From the NCBI RefSeq assembly GCF_000001735.4, contig NC_003075.7, forward strand, positions 17,299,001-17,363,000: a stretch of DNA of 64,000 bases, given 5' to 3'. The translations under genes were made by a program, and so were the position numbers. The notes beneath the pieces are model-generated. The model worked only from the letters and a program-made list of their open reading frames with translations. It had not been told where the DNA came from and made no database searches. This document shows, one piece after another, positions 33,834 to 47,888 of this stretch; within the stretch, counting starts at the first letter, position 1; the number at the start of each line of letters is the position of its first letter. Source of the stretch: Arabidopsis thaliana (Eukaryota; Streptophyta; Magnoliopsida; Brassicales; Brassicaceae).

Positions 33834-35212
33834 TCAGCATCTGGCTTTAGTGCCACCGAGAGTGAGTTCGAGATCTTCTACGCCAACTTCATGAATCATT
33901 TCGCCTTCCCACGGCTTAACTGTTCCATTCTCAAACTCAAACTCTGCCCCTCTCCCATTCATTCCGGACATTCCCCAGTCTGACCTTTTCATATCAATGG
34001 CCATAGAAGTTTGCTGAACAAGGTTAAATGTTGGTGAAGTAGGAGCAGTAGATTGGAAATTGATCCACCTTCCTGAATCCTCGATCGAATCCTCCTCGGA
34101 CTCATCACATTCCGGTATTGTAGGTGGCGTTTGGTGACCAGCACGACGAGTCTAGATGGAGCAGAGATAGCGAAAAGCGGATGTCTCAAAACGTGTAAAG
34201 ACCCGCCATTTGGTAATTGCTCTGAAGTAAGTTTCCGCTTCGAACCACGAGAAGTAGGAGATGACAACGGAGGAGTCACAGGCGCACTGTTGGATATTCT
34301 AAGAGGTGGAAGGTTAGCAGGAATCGAAGAAGCGATGTTGTGTAGGAACGGAAGAAGAAGGTATGAAGAAGGGTTTCCGTCATAGCGAGATGGACTCGGG
34401 AAGGATGATGAGACTGGACTTCCGTGGTACGAAGGTGCAGGACTTGGAAAAGCTGATGATTGTGGACTTGGTTGGATTGATGAATTTGTGCTGAAGTTTG
34501 TAGGAGTTCCTGAAATATCTGATGCTGGTGGCTTAAACCCCTGTTTCCACAAGAATCAACCATTTTAGTGACCAAGACTAGACTAAATCAAAACCACATG
34601 ATGATGCAACCGTCAAAGTCAATGTTTTAGTCAAGACTCAAGAAGCAAAAGAGATTTCCCCAAAATTTCTCAATAATCAAACTTACATGATCTATAGAAT
34701 TAGATGATCCAAAGCAGAAACCATCGAATTCATAATCAGATCTAATCACTACGAAGACCAGATTTCAATCCAAATAGGGGGAAATTGAAAATTCAACCCA
34801 ATCGAACAGTGAAAAGTGAAATCCAAATCGCAAGATCTCAAGAGTCTCTAACAATTCGATTGAATTAAAACACAACAATCGCACAGATTCATCGATTGAA
34901 TTATGAGTAATTGAGAGAAGCTCAGATTCCGATCTAAAAATTGAAATCCGGAATTTTCAGTTTTACCTTGCGATAAGTGGTGCCATCGTCTTCGACGATC
35001 CAACCAGCTTCGAGACAGAGAGCTTTAAGAACCTCGTTGTTATCGCAGTGCTTAGGAAGCTTATAGTTACCTTGAGCTCTAAGACCAGAGTAAATCTTAG
35101 CAGTGATGGCTCTTCTTCTTCTTTCTCTCTTCTTATTGTTCTCTCTCTCTTTCCACGTCGGAGTACGTCCCGACGATGATCCTCCTCCTCCTCCTCCTCC
35201 TCCGGCGGCCAT
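33834..35212 (-). pseudogene. BEH2: BES1/BZR1 homolog 2 (BEH2) with an apparent 4-nt frameshift in this sequence
   Basis: Exon 1 is 35212-34967 (82 codons: poly-Gly, then the plant-specific basic helix-loop-helix-like DNA-binding domain, [20 protein letters not shown] and [20 protein letters not shown]). Exon 2 is 34540-33834: Ser/Pro-rich with many GSK3-type sites. At about 34150-34157 the frame breaks after FAISAPS. The original frame runs on with unrelated residues to a stop at 33989 (about 265 aa), while the next frame carries a clearly homologous C-terminus ([20 protein letters not shown], the PEST region, then [13 protein letters not shown]). Exon lengths sum to 953 nt, 4 short of the 957 needed for the 318 aa I remember for BEH2. 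BEH2 should be a nuclear brassinosteroid-response factor. The break would remove the PEST/PP2A-binding region and the LxLxL EAR motif. It could be a natural variant, a sequence error or an inactive allele; labelled pseudogene only for this sequence. Confidence 0.8.
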
Positions 35213-37359
35213 TGAAGAGCTCTGAATCTCTGAATCTATCTCTAAGTCTTTGTCAGACTGGCGCACGAGGGATAGAGAGAGAGAGACGAAGCTTTCTTTT
35301 TAGTTTTTTTGTTTTTTTTTTTGTTTTGGGTGTGTGTGTGAGTCTGAAGCGGATTGGCTGTAACTTTCATTCATTAAGTATAAATAAATTCAAATATTCA
35401 TTTGTCTCCACACGTGTGGTCTGTTTCTACACGTGTGATCGATTTATTTCTGGAAGTCAGCTTCCACGTGTCCTATTTATGTAACGCACGAGCTGTGGTC
35501 CCTTCCCCGTTGTTTCCCTCCCGTCCACTGTTCAATGAATTCGGATCTTTCCTTCTTCTTTTTTTTCGTATTTTCTTTAATTTAAATTTGTATCTTAAAA
35601 ACAAAAACAAAAAGCGTTGTAAGAATTAAGAATCAGTATAAAAACTGGATATACTAACGATTTTGCATTGTTTTTTATGACGACATATTGCACATTTTCA
35701 TATTGTAACGCATTAATACAACTCACAAAAGCTTTACACCAAATTTGATGTTATTTCTTGGAGTTGTCAAAACGTAATTCGAAACTGATCTCATTTTCCT
35801 AACATAATTTTTAACCTAGTATAGCATCTAAAGAGTTTTAAAACGGTCATATTGGATTTTAGAAAATGACGAACAAATTATTCCAAAAATTACATGTTTA
35901 TTTGATTTTCCCAAATTCATTGATGTGAATTAAAAAAATGTATCCACATAATTAGGGAAGCTAGCTAAAACATTTTTTAGTAATATTAAAAAGGATGGAA
36001 ATAAGATAACAAACAGCAATTTGGCTATTGTGGTCGGAGCACGTGCGGTTCCAGTTAGGCGTGAGCAAAGCCAGGAAGCAGAATCACCCAGCTGGACTCA
36101 TGCCATTATTATTTTTTTAGCCAACTAATTAATATAGTACTTTAACAAATCCTATTTACATATTTGTTAAATTTTCACAACCTTAAATTAATAAAAGTAA
36201 TTTCATAAAATGTCATTTGTTATTATTGCAGACAATCAAATGAAACAAAAAAAAGTTCCTAATAATTGTGTTTATTATTTTATTTTATTAAACCACGTCT
36301 TCTCATTTATAGTCACAAATCCAAAAACTACTAAAGTTTAAAATGAAAAATAAAATCGGTGACGCCAAAAAAAATCCAATCTGTCAGAGTGACTTTGGAT
36401 CAGATCATTCACGTGGGGGAATCTTTAACATAAATTTTCAATTTGTACGGCGTGGTCACGTACATTTAATCTTACTTAGTACTTACTTTTAATTTAATTT
36501 GTTGATTATTCTAATTAATCGTGCGGCGTCCATTTAAGTCATAATCCAACTATTCTCACTATTGTTCAATGCATCGGTCAATATTGGTTAGTATTGCGTT
36601 TTAAAAAGAAAAATTATATGTGCTTTTGTAAACGTTTCGATTTGTTTGCTACATTACATTACATATTTCTTATAATCACAATATTATTGTATCACTAGCT
36701 CATTCTGCATGTAGACATTATGAAAATTGTCAGACAGCCGAAGATCTCGGCATTAATATTAACGAATTTGGGCACTTCGTTATTAAATTGAATGAAACAT
36801 GATTTGTCTAGTATATGTGTCCGAGGCCCATGGGCCCTTAATTTCAGACTCAGCAATATTTCTGATATTTTCCTCCTGGTAACATGGAGGAGCTAAAGAA
36901 GAAGACTTTTCTAATAATGTTATTTCTAACAATAATTTTCAGCTCTAAATTGAAAATTACCAAGATTAACATATAACTTAAATTATACGTTACCAATCCA
37001 TTCACATCCCAAAAATGAATAAAGATAAATGTAATCACGTTCCCGACACTTACCATGTAACGATCCACCAAACAAGCTACGTTACGTGCTTAATGATCTT
37101 TTTAAATCCAATAAATACGTTAATCTACATAATTAAATGGCTTAATGGCCACTTCATGACTTATCCAGAAAGAATCATCCAAAGAAATATGACGTCAGTA
37201 ACAAAAAGAATATCCAACATGTTACTGTAATTAATATTAAATTCGGCGGTTGTTAAATCGTACGAGAAAACTATTCGTGTCGGAACTTTAGATCCGATAT
37301 TTATAGAAAGCAACCAAACTCCGGCTCCGGTTACTCGGGAGTTCAAGTTTTGGATTTTG
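35213..37359. other. Divergent spacer between BEH2 and MFS transporter
   Basis: Shared upstream region of two divergent genes. CACGTG-containing sites occur near 35410, 35432 and 35465 within about 250 bp of BEH2. The remainder is AT-rich with no coding signal. Confidence 0.5.
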
Positions 37360-39304
37360 ATGGGTCATGCTCGAACTCGTACCGGTATCATCTCCGTCGC
37401 TTTTAAATTCTTCAGGTCTCTGTTCCCTCGCCATCACCGTACTAACAGCATGAAGATAAAGTTAGCTCCTTTTTGACTTTTCTCCTTTTGGGTTTTATTT
37501 GATTCGAATCAGAATCTGTTCAAACTTTTTAGGGTTCTAAGATTGGCTCGTGGATCTGTTTAATCGATTACTTTATCTTTGAATTTAGTAGTAATCATAA
37601 AAAAATGGTTAACCGTTTCATTGTCTCTGGTTCTGAATCTTACAAAACTCAAAACTTTCTTTTGTTTATTCTGTTTTTGAACAGAACAGGAACGTTTTTG
37701 GGGGTTTCGATATCATTGATTCTTATAAACTTAGCTGCGATCATGGAACGTGCAGACGAGAATCTATTGCCTTCGGTTTATAAAGAAGTGAGTGAAGCAT
37801 TTAACGCAGGACCATCAGATTTAGGCTACTTAACATTCGTTAGAAACTTTGTTCAAGGACTTGCATCACCATTAGCAGGAGTTCTTGTCATTACCTATGA
37901 TCGTCCCATTGTTCTTGCAATAGGTACTTTCTGTTGGGCTTTATCAACTGCTGCAGTTGGAGCCAGCAGCTACTTCATTCAGGTACTTTTTGATCTGTTT
38001 CTTTAAGGACTTTGATTTTGAAGTTATAAGTTTTTGAATGGTCTTGTGATATAGGTTGCTTTATGGAGAGCAGTGAATGGTTTTGGATTGGCAATTGTTA
38101 TACCCGCGCTTCAATCGTTTATTGCAGATAGTTATAAGGATGGTGCGAGAGGAGCTGGTTTCGGAATGTTGAACCTCATTGGTACAATCGGTGGTATAGG
38201 AGGAGGTGTTGTAGCAACTGTTATGGCTGGTTCAGAGTTTTGGGGCATACCGGGATGGCGTTGTGCTTTTATAATGATGGCAGCGCTCAGCGCAGTGATC
38301 GGATTACTTGTCTTTCTCTTCGTTGTTGACCCGAGAAAGAACATTGAACGGTAAACAAAACACTCAAGAATTGTACCCTGAATTTTAAGAGTAAGACCAA
38401 AGTTTGATGAGGTTTTCTGATTGTAATTGTAGAGAGGAACTAATGGCTCATAAGATGAATTCGAACTCGGTTTGGAATGATTCATTAGCAGCTGCAAAAT
38501 CTGTCGTCAAAGTAAGTACCTTTCAGATAATCGTCGCGCAAGGAATCATTGGTTCGTTTCCGTGGACCGCGATGGTTTTCTTTACAATGTGGTTTGAGCT
38601 TATTGGTAAACGGCATTTCCTACAAAAAACACTTTGAACATCCATTGTTTGTCAAGAACTGAGATCTTGAGTGTAAACAGTCTTTTTTTTTGTTTGTTTT
38701 AGGCTTCGATCATAACCAGACTGCAGCTTTGCTTGGGGTATTTGCTACAGGAGGAGCGATAGGAACATTAATGGGAGGGATAATAGCGGATAAAATGTCG
38801 CGGATATATCCGAATTCGGGTAGAGTGATGTGTGCGCAGTTCAGTGCATTCATGGGAATCCCATTCTCTATTATTCTTCTGAAAGTAATCCCACAAAGCA
38901 CAAGCAGCTACTCAATCTTCTCGATAACTCTCTTCCTGATGGGTCTTACCATAACTTGGTGCGGATCAGCGGTCAATGCACCAATGTTTGCAGAAGTCGT
39001 TCCTCCAAGGCACCGTACAATGATCTACGCGTTTGACCGTGCTTTCGAAGGGTCATTCTCATCTTTTGCTGCGCCTTTGGTTGGAATTTTGTCAGAGAAA
39101 CTGTTTGGGTATGACTCAAGAGGTATTGATCCTTTGAAAGGTTCCTCTGTTCGTGAGGCTGATGCCCTTTCAAAGGGGCTTCTGTCAATGATGGCTGTTC
39201 CGTTTGGGCTCTGTTGTCTCTGTTACACTCCGTTGCATTTTGTTTTCCAGAAAGATCGAGAAAACGCGAAAATCGCGAGCTCTAAAGAAACTGAAATGAT
39301 CTGA
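37360..39304 (+). CDS. Major facilitator superfamily transporter
   Basis: Five exons: 37360-37460, 37685-37982, 38055-38350, 38433-38605, 38703-39304, totalling 1470 nt, 489 aa. A short hydrophilic N-terminus precedes repeated hydrophobic helices: FLGVSISLILINLAAIM, PIVLAIGTFCWALSTAAVGA, GMLNLIGTIGGIGGGVVATV, CAFIMMAALSAVIGLLVFLF, then further helices in the C-terminal half (LLGVFATGGAIGTLMGGIIA, IFSITLFLMGLTITWCG). The pattern fits a 12-helix MFS carrier. The MFS loop motif is visible in GGIIADKMSR and an antiporter-like region in ALWRAVNGFGLAIVIPALQS. I recognise it as the At4g36790 product, distantly spinster-like. Substrate and membrane are unknown. Confidence 0.93.
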
Positions 39305-40259
39305 GAGACTTGCTCATGTAGTCATGTTGTGATTCTTTTTATACCACAAACGATTTTAAAACCACTATGTGAAGCAAAGGTGGACTTTTAACCGAGACCA
39401 ACTGAATTTGAAAGCTGAAAACGCTTTTTGTTCTGATCAAACCGAATAAATCAAAACGTATGTATATATGATTTGAAATTTTGAATCTAAACCTGAAACT
39501 TGAATAAACTTGGAACACGTGACCGTAATTGCGGTTAGAAAAATAAGACCGTTGTAAACGGAGCGTAATCGTGATCAATTTCCTTTTTTCTTACAAGTCC
39601 AATCATGAAAAATGGAAAATAATAATCTAATGTTTCTTTTTTTTGCGTGAACCTCTCTTTATAAACATTCATCTTTTCTTCTTCTAAACCCTAAAAAGTT
39701 CTTCTCTTTCTCTGTGACGGTTTTACAAATAGAATCGTTGATCGCTCGTGACCGTGAAATTTGATGATCCATATACATCGCCGAACTGTAACAACGCCAT
39801 GTCGAGAGAGGTCACGATCACTTTCGGGAAAATTACAAAGTGATTCTCTTTGTCGATTCCTGCTTCTCTTTCATCTTCGAATTTCGTAGCGTGGTGGAAG
39901 AAGATGATGTTTCTGATTCTTATTCTCCCTTCGTCTCTCGATATCTTCTCTCATACTCCTTCGTCTTCGGAGGTTTTCTTTGACATCAAAGGACGTCGTC
40001 GGATCTTCAATGCTCTGGTTCGGGAGATAAGGATCAATAACAGCGTTGGGTCTTGCCGTCTTGGATTGGATTCTCATAAACAGCCCAACAGAAAGCCCAT
40101 TCAGATACCCATTAAGAAACAGGTCAATTTCTATCCCTTTATTAATTTTTAATAGCTTTAAAATTGTGATATTGTTTTTATTCGGATTTTATAAGCTTTT
40201 TACACTTGTATTTGTTTTTAAAATAATATATACAAATATAAATTTGGATTCAAAGTTTA
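39305..40259. other. Spacer with an orphan promoter-like segment
   Basis: After the MFS 3' end, 39650-39850 looks like the front of a gene: TATAAA-like sequence, CT-rich leader, telo-box AAACCCTAA at 39686-39694, then a 14-codon frame at 39799-39843 (MSREVTITFGKITK, stop). Beyond it 39850-40130 is less AT-rich than its surroundings and holds a 100-aa open frame without recognisable domain. It may be a decayed gene or a captured gene start. I do not recognise the parent. Confidence 0.4.
39686..39694 (+). promoter_or_regulatory. Telo-box (AAACCCTAA)
   Basis: A perfect telo-box about 105 bp upstream of the ATG at 39799. Such boxes are common in promoters of plant translation and growth genes. 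Here no intact gene follows. Confidence 0.5.
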
Positions 40260-41700
40260 CATAATGATAGGAAATGTAACCGGATTTTGGATCCAGCTAT
40301 TATGTAGATTTATCATTCAAATTTTTAATTCGGATTTTTAAAAAATAATTTTTAAAACTTTTATTTTGCTATTATGATATAAAAAGCTTTTTCCTCTTGT
40401 GTTTGATTTTTTTTAAAAGTATTTGTTTGGATTCAAAATTTACATAATGATAAGAAATCTAACCGGATTTTGGATCCAGCTTTGGTCGTTAGTGATTCCA
40501 AATATTCAACTTGTTTTTCTTATTATTATTTAGATTTATCATTCAAAATTTTAATCGGATTTTTAAACATAGTTGTTAAAAATTTATTTAGTCTATATTC
40601 GGATTTTTAGAAGCTTTGTTTTTTAAAATAAAAATATTTATTTGGATTCTAAATTTATATAATGATATGAAATCTAACCGGATTTTGGATCCAGCTTTAG
40701 TCGTTAGTGATTCCAAACATTCAACTTGTTTTTCCTATTATTATCTAAATTTAGAATTCAAGTTTTTAATTCAGATTTTTTAAATTGTATTTTTGTTTCT
40801 ATTCGGAATTTTATAAGTTTTTTCACTTGTATTTGTTTAAAAATATTGGATTCAAAATTTTTATAATGATAAGAAATCTAACGGAATTTTGGATACAACT
40901 TCAGTCGTTAGAGATTCCAAACATTTAACTTGTTTTTCTTATTGTTATCTAAATTTAGAATTCAAGTTTTTAATTCAGGTTTTGTAAAATTGTGTTTTTG
41001 TTTCTTTGGAATTTTATAAAAATTTTCAAACTTGTATTTGTTTTTAAAAATAAAATATATAATGATAAGAAATCTAACCAAATTTTGGATATAGTTTCAG
41101 TCGTTAGAGATTCCAACCATTTAACTTATTTTTGTTTCTTTGGAATTTTATAAATTTTTTCAAACTTGTATTTGTTTTTAAAAATAAAATATATAATGAT
41201 AAGAAATCTAACCAAATTTTGGATATAGTTTCAGTCGTTAGAGATTCCAACCATTTAACTTATTTTTCCCATTATTATGTAGAATTAATATTCAGTTTTT
41301 ACGGATTTTTTAAAAATATCTTTTAAATTATTAATTTTTTTCTTTCTAATTTGTGAAAGCTTTTTTATTGTTTTGTTTTTTCAGAAAAAAAATAAATATA
41401 TTTCTTCGGATACTAAATTTACATAATATTTTACAAAATTTACATAATTATGTGAAAACTAACCGGATTTTGGATCCAACCTTAGTAGTTAGCGATTGTA
41501 AATATTTCAACTTGTTTTTTCTATTATTAATCATTCTAGGTTTTCATTTGTTTTTTCAAAAATAGTTTTAAAATTTTGAGTTTGTGTCTTTTCGGACTTT
41601 TAAAATTATTTTTCTTTAATCAAAATACTAAATTGATATAATGATTAAAGACAGGAATTTGGATCTAGCATTAGTCGTTAGGGATTGTAAACATTTGTTT
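40260..41700 (+). repeat. Degenerate tandem repeat array, about eight units of ~190 bp
   Basis: A core resembling AACCGGATTTTGGATCCAGC, followed in most units by a variant of GTCGTTAGTGATTCCAAA, recurs at about 40281, 40464, 40679, 40882, 41078, 41212, 41464 and 41653. Spacings are 183, 215, 203, 196, 134, 252 and 189 bp. Units at 41078 and 41212 are nearly identical over about 130 bp, so they duplicated most recently. Interunit DNA is A/T-rich. Neither termini nor coding capacity identify a transposon family. Confidence 0.75.
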
Positions 41701-42236
41701 TTTCATATTATTCCTTAGGCCATAGCAAGACTTTTTAAAACAGAATTGAAGCTTTTTTTAAAACCGAATAAATCAAAACGTGTGTACAAAAATATGAATC
41801 AAACGTTGAATGAAATCGATTATTTTCTAGATATCAAAATGGAAATCGAATAGGATAGATGTGATTTATATTTTAATCTAAACCTGAAACAAGAATATTG
41901 TTTTAGCAAACCCGAACCAAACAAAAAAAAATCCAGTTATGAAGGCTATATTTCAAACAGTATTTCGAATGAAATTTAAACAAATGATTTATAAGGAACC
42001 CAAGAAATGACAAAGATCAAACATGTTATACAATTCCTTTTAGTCTCCTTTATCGAATTCTCACGAACTTAAAGTTGACAAGATTTCGATATAAGGAAAG
42101 GGTTACTTTAACGCGGAATGTAATTTTACAAGATCAAACAAACAAACGAGGGTCCTTGAGAAAGAGAAGAAATACAATGGCGGACAAAGGGTTTGGTTCT
42201 TATCTTTTTCCTTGAAGAAGACAAACCAGAGCTTTG
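41701..42236. other. Spacer downstream of RCE1
   Basis: The part near 42236 should carry the RCE1 3' UTR. At 41762 a block AAACCGAATAAATCAAAACG repeats the one at 39438, so the repeat island is bracketed by similar sequence. No gene is visible. Confidence 0.45.
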
Positions 42237-43148
42237 TTAGATACAACGCGGGAAAAAGGTCTGACCGACATATCCACCGGTCATGGCCCTGCGAACATTG
42301 GTCTCAAAGAGCTTTGGGTTATCCCTCAAAACTGCTGCAGCATCATGGTTCAAGGGATCTTCAGAATTGGGTTCCTGTGTGAAAAACAATCACTCAGTTC
42401 AGAAACCAAATAACACAAAAACCTTTGTTTGATCGAACTGTCCGGTTAATTACCGTGAACAGATGGAAGAGTCCGTAGATAACTGTGTTAATGTTAAGAA
42501 CAGGTTTCCAATCTTCACGCAAGATGTTCAGGCAAACGTTTCCTTCCAAATCGATATTGGGATGATAAACCTAAACAAGAAAACCAACAAAGAGTTTCTA
42601 CAACACAAACGATTTTGAAGTAGAAGCTGTAAACTATATAAGGCATGTAAAAGGAGGAGAGGCCTACCTTGGTTTTGCATTTAACTTTTGGAGCTTCATG
42701 TGGATACACAGGAGAGACTTGGAATGTGAAAACAAACGTACCATTGCTGTTTATTTGGTAAGAAAGAAACAAATAAGTTTCCAAAAAGTTTTTAAGAGAC
42801 AAAAACGCAGGTTTCAGTGGGAAAAAAAGCACTACTTAACTGGTAATATCCATCATCAGGTTTAATGGATACTTCAAAGTTCATCAAATCATCTTTGCCA
42901 TTTGGAAAAGATATTGAACAAGAGCTAGGAAGGTTCAACTCTGATATATCTGCACAGTTCAAAATCGGAAAAAACACCAAAAATTGAAACTTGGAGATGC
43001 AAGAACAAAAAAAAGATCAACAAGGCATTTATATACCTTTGTGAAGACGAAGTTCGCCAGCAGATTGCTTCTTAACAGAAGCTCCTCCTCTAGTAGCATT
43101 TTGAGCTTGTTCTCTTTGCTTTTCCTTTACTTTAAACAACCCAATCAT
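42237..43148 (-). CDS. RCE1: RUB1/NEDD8-conjugating enzyme (UBC12-like E2)
   Basis: Exons 43148-43037, 42949-42841, 42746-42668, 42570-42454, 42374-42237 give 555 nt, 184 aa. The N-terminal ~26 residues ([16 protein letters not shown]) form the Ubc12-specific extension that docks on the RUB E1. The UBC fold follows with [39 protein letters not shown] (active-site Cys at about residue 113) and [20 protein letters not shown]. It transfers RUB/NEDD8 from the AXR1-ECR1 E1 to cullins, activating SCF ligases including SCF-TIR1 in auxin signalling. A leader intron is visible at 43583-43191 (GT-AG). It is divergent from GGPPS11. Confidence 0.97.
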
Positions 43149-45628
<2,480 letters not shown>

Positions 45629-46277
45629 TTTGTGTTCGATTCCTTTTGTCGGGAATCATTATTAGATTGGAATTGTAGAAATCTCGGACAGGTTCTCTAG
45701 AGTTTGTTGGTGTAATCATCTCTATGTTTTCATGTACTAAAAAATTTGGATAGTAATGGATGAAATATGAAGAGGTTCATGTGTCTGTAATAGAGTCCCT
45801 GGTTGGTTTCAGTCTTTTTGAGTATTAAACTCTCTGTTCTTTTGGCTCGTATTTGTAATGATGAACAATGTGTTTTAGGACAGGAACTCTGGTTGGATCT
45901 GATAGATTCGCTAGTTCTTGCCTTATTGGTGTTCAGATTAGTTATCCAAAGGTACGGCGTTGTTTTGGGGCGTAAAACCAATCAAGTCAACGGAGCATAC
46001 AGAGTTTAAGATGGACCGAGGCGAATACAATACATTAATAATTATTACTATATGTTTCTTGAATGGGCCAATCTCATTTGTTGGTTCCCAAATTAAAAAG
46101 CCCAATCCAAAAACAGAGTTCCAAAAAGCCCATTTAATTCTGCTTAGTACCATTTTATTCTGCTTATTCGAAGTCTTATTCTAGCTGGCACCAACAATTT
46201 TTATTTTTATTTTATGGCTTTTTCATCGTGAAAATCACTTATTGAATAGCAAACTACTGTTAGTTCGAAATCTGATA

Positions 46278-46308
<31 letters not shown>

Positions 46309-47212
46309 TTTTGGAACTGACTATGATTATAACTTCTAATTAAGTCTTAAGTCTATAATCTTCGAGAATCATCAAAAAATGGCAACTTCAGTTGAATAAA
46401 ATATGCCACCAACCTAAAACCATATACATCGATTCACCAACTCTCTTATTGGAATCAATGCGATATTCGATCTCAATCTTGTTGTACGATCGACTTCTGC
46501 ATAGGATTTGCTACATTTGCTCCGTACACAACTTGCCGTTTTATTTATTTATTTAAAATCAATTTTTTACTCATATAAGTAATAAAATTTTATGGTGTAT
46601 AATCAATGTGTAATGGCTTCCGTTCTTTTCGGAATATCCGTGTCTTGTGGTGTTGGTACAGGTAGCGTGAAAAATTTAGGATTTTTATTCTCACTTTCTT
46701 AATAATATCTTTCATTTTTTTTTTTTTGTGAATCTATGTTTTCAGTTCATTTCCTATTCATATATGCCATGTGCTGATGTGCATAGATTCGTCTAATAAG
46801 AATATCACATTATAAAAAATATTCTAACGTACGTGAAAATTAGATGTACCAAAATGGTTTATGTGATGTCTCATGTCTTAATTAGACCGAGATAATCGTT
46901 GAGTCGGAACTATGTAGTATAAAATAAGTTTGTTGACATAGCAAGGCATATTTAAACAGGGTTTACATGATCTTGATTTAAACACACACTAAATTTTTAT
47001 TATCTCCATCACCATCAAATTTGAATCAGCAGTACAACCAAGATAACATGTATTTGGATTTAAACGTAAATATCAGGTTTATCATTTTAATTCTACGTGT
47101 TTATAAATTATAGAGAAAATTATATTTTAATTCTACGTGTTTATCATTAATTTTATTATTTATTTTTTCAACATGTTTATCCGGTGATGCTATTTTGAAA
47201 AACAAATTTGTA

Positions 47213-47500
47213 GATAAAACAGAAAATGTGGCGACACGTCCGTGTGTTTAAATTTACTGAATTACCTAACCAGACACAGTAGTTACATCCACATTACATC
47301 ACATTTGTTATCTCTTTATTAGGTGTGCAAAGGATAAAAACGAAAAATGTGGCAACACGTCATTGTTTCAAATATTTACTAAGTTTTCCTTATATAGACA
47401 TTATTACATCTCAAAAAATCATCTCTTCAACATTACCATTTACTACTAGATGCAAGAGATAATAACAAGATAAAACAGAAAATGTGGCGACACGTTTTTG
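47213..47500 (+). repeat. Three-copy direct repeat, period 120-136 bp
   Basis: Copies begin at 47213, 47333 and 47469. Each contains AAAATGTGGCRACACGT, and the DNA between copies 1-2 and 2-3 is also partly similar (ATTACATC, ATCTCTT, GCAAG/GCAAAG blocks). Each copy carries an ACACGT core, so the array multiplies a possible bZIP or bHLH site 400-680 bp upstream of the uniporter gene. Confidence 0.6.
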
Positions 47501-47770
47501 CCTTTCTTTTTAATTCTGTTGTGTAATTTACTCATAGTCAAATAAGTTATCAAGATATTATATCTTTTTAAAATTTAATCGGACGGTTATTGAGGCATCG
47601 AAAGCTATCACCAACATAAATCTATCCACGTGGACGGTAGTCACCTATCAATATTCACGAAAAGGCAGCGTTTATTGAATTTCTCGTGATATATCTGCTG
47701 ACGTGTATAAGGCCCCACAAGATTTATGTTAAACGTAAAATTAAAACTGTAACAGAGAACTTTGGTTACC

Positions 47771-47778
47771 TATATAAA
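47771..47778 (+). promoter_or_regulatory. TATA box of the uniporter gene
   Basis: TATATAAA, 118 bp upstream of the ATG at 47889, predicting a leader of about 85 nt. Confidence 0.55.
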
Positions 47779-47888
47779 GCTCGCTCTTGCTGTTTCATTT
47801 TTTCAAGTAGTAACTGAAATCGAATTCATTTTCTTCTCTTCCTTTCTGGGATTTCGATTTTTCGTATTTTTTTTTTGTTCTGTTCGTC

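Larger units (their letters stand above)
45629..47888. other. Spacer with microsatellite and a three-copy repeat
   Basis: Holds the GGPPS11 3' UTR, an (AT)n plus T-run at about 46274-46312 and, upstream of the uniporter gene, three copies of a GATAAAACAGAAAATGTGGC-like block (47213, 47333, 47469). A TATA box for the next gene is at 47771. Small open frames show no domain. Confidence 0.5.

Noticed and set aside
33989..34552. A separate 187-aa gene on the minus strand
   Set aside because: It is BEH2 exon 2 read through its upstream intron and past the frameshift; the first four residues are intronic.
46274..46312. AT-rich run as an inverted-repeat element terminus
   Set aside because: It is a simple (AT)n followed by T; no partner terminus or target-site duplication was found.
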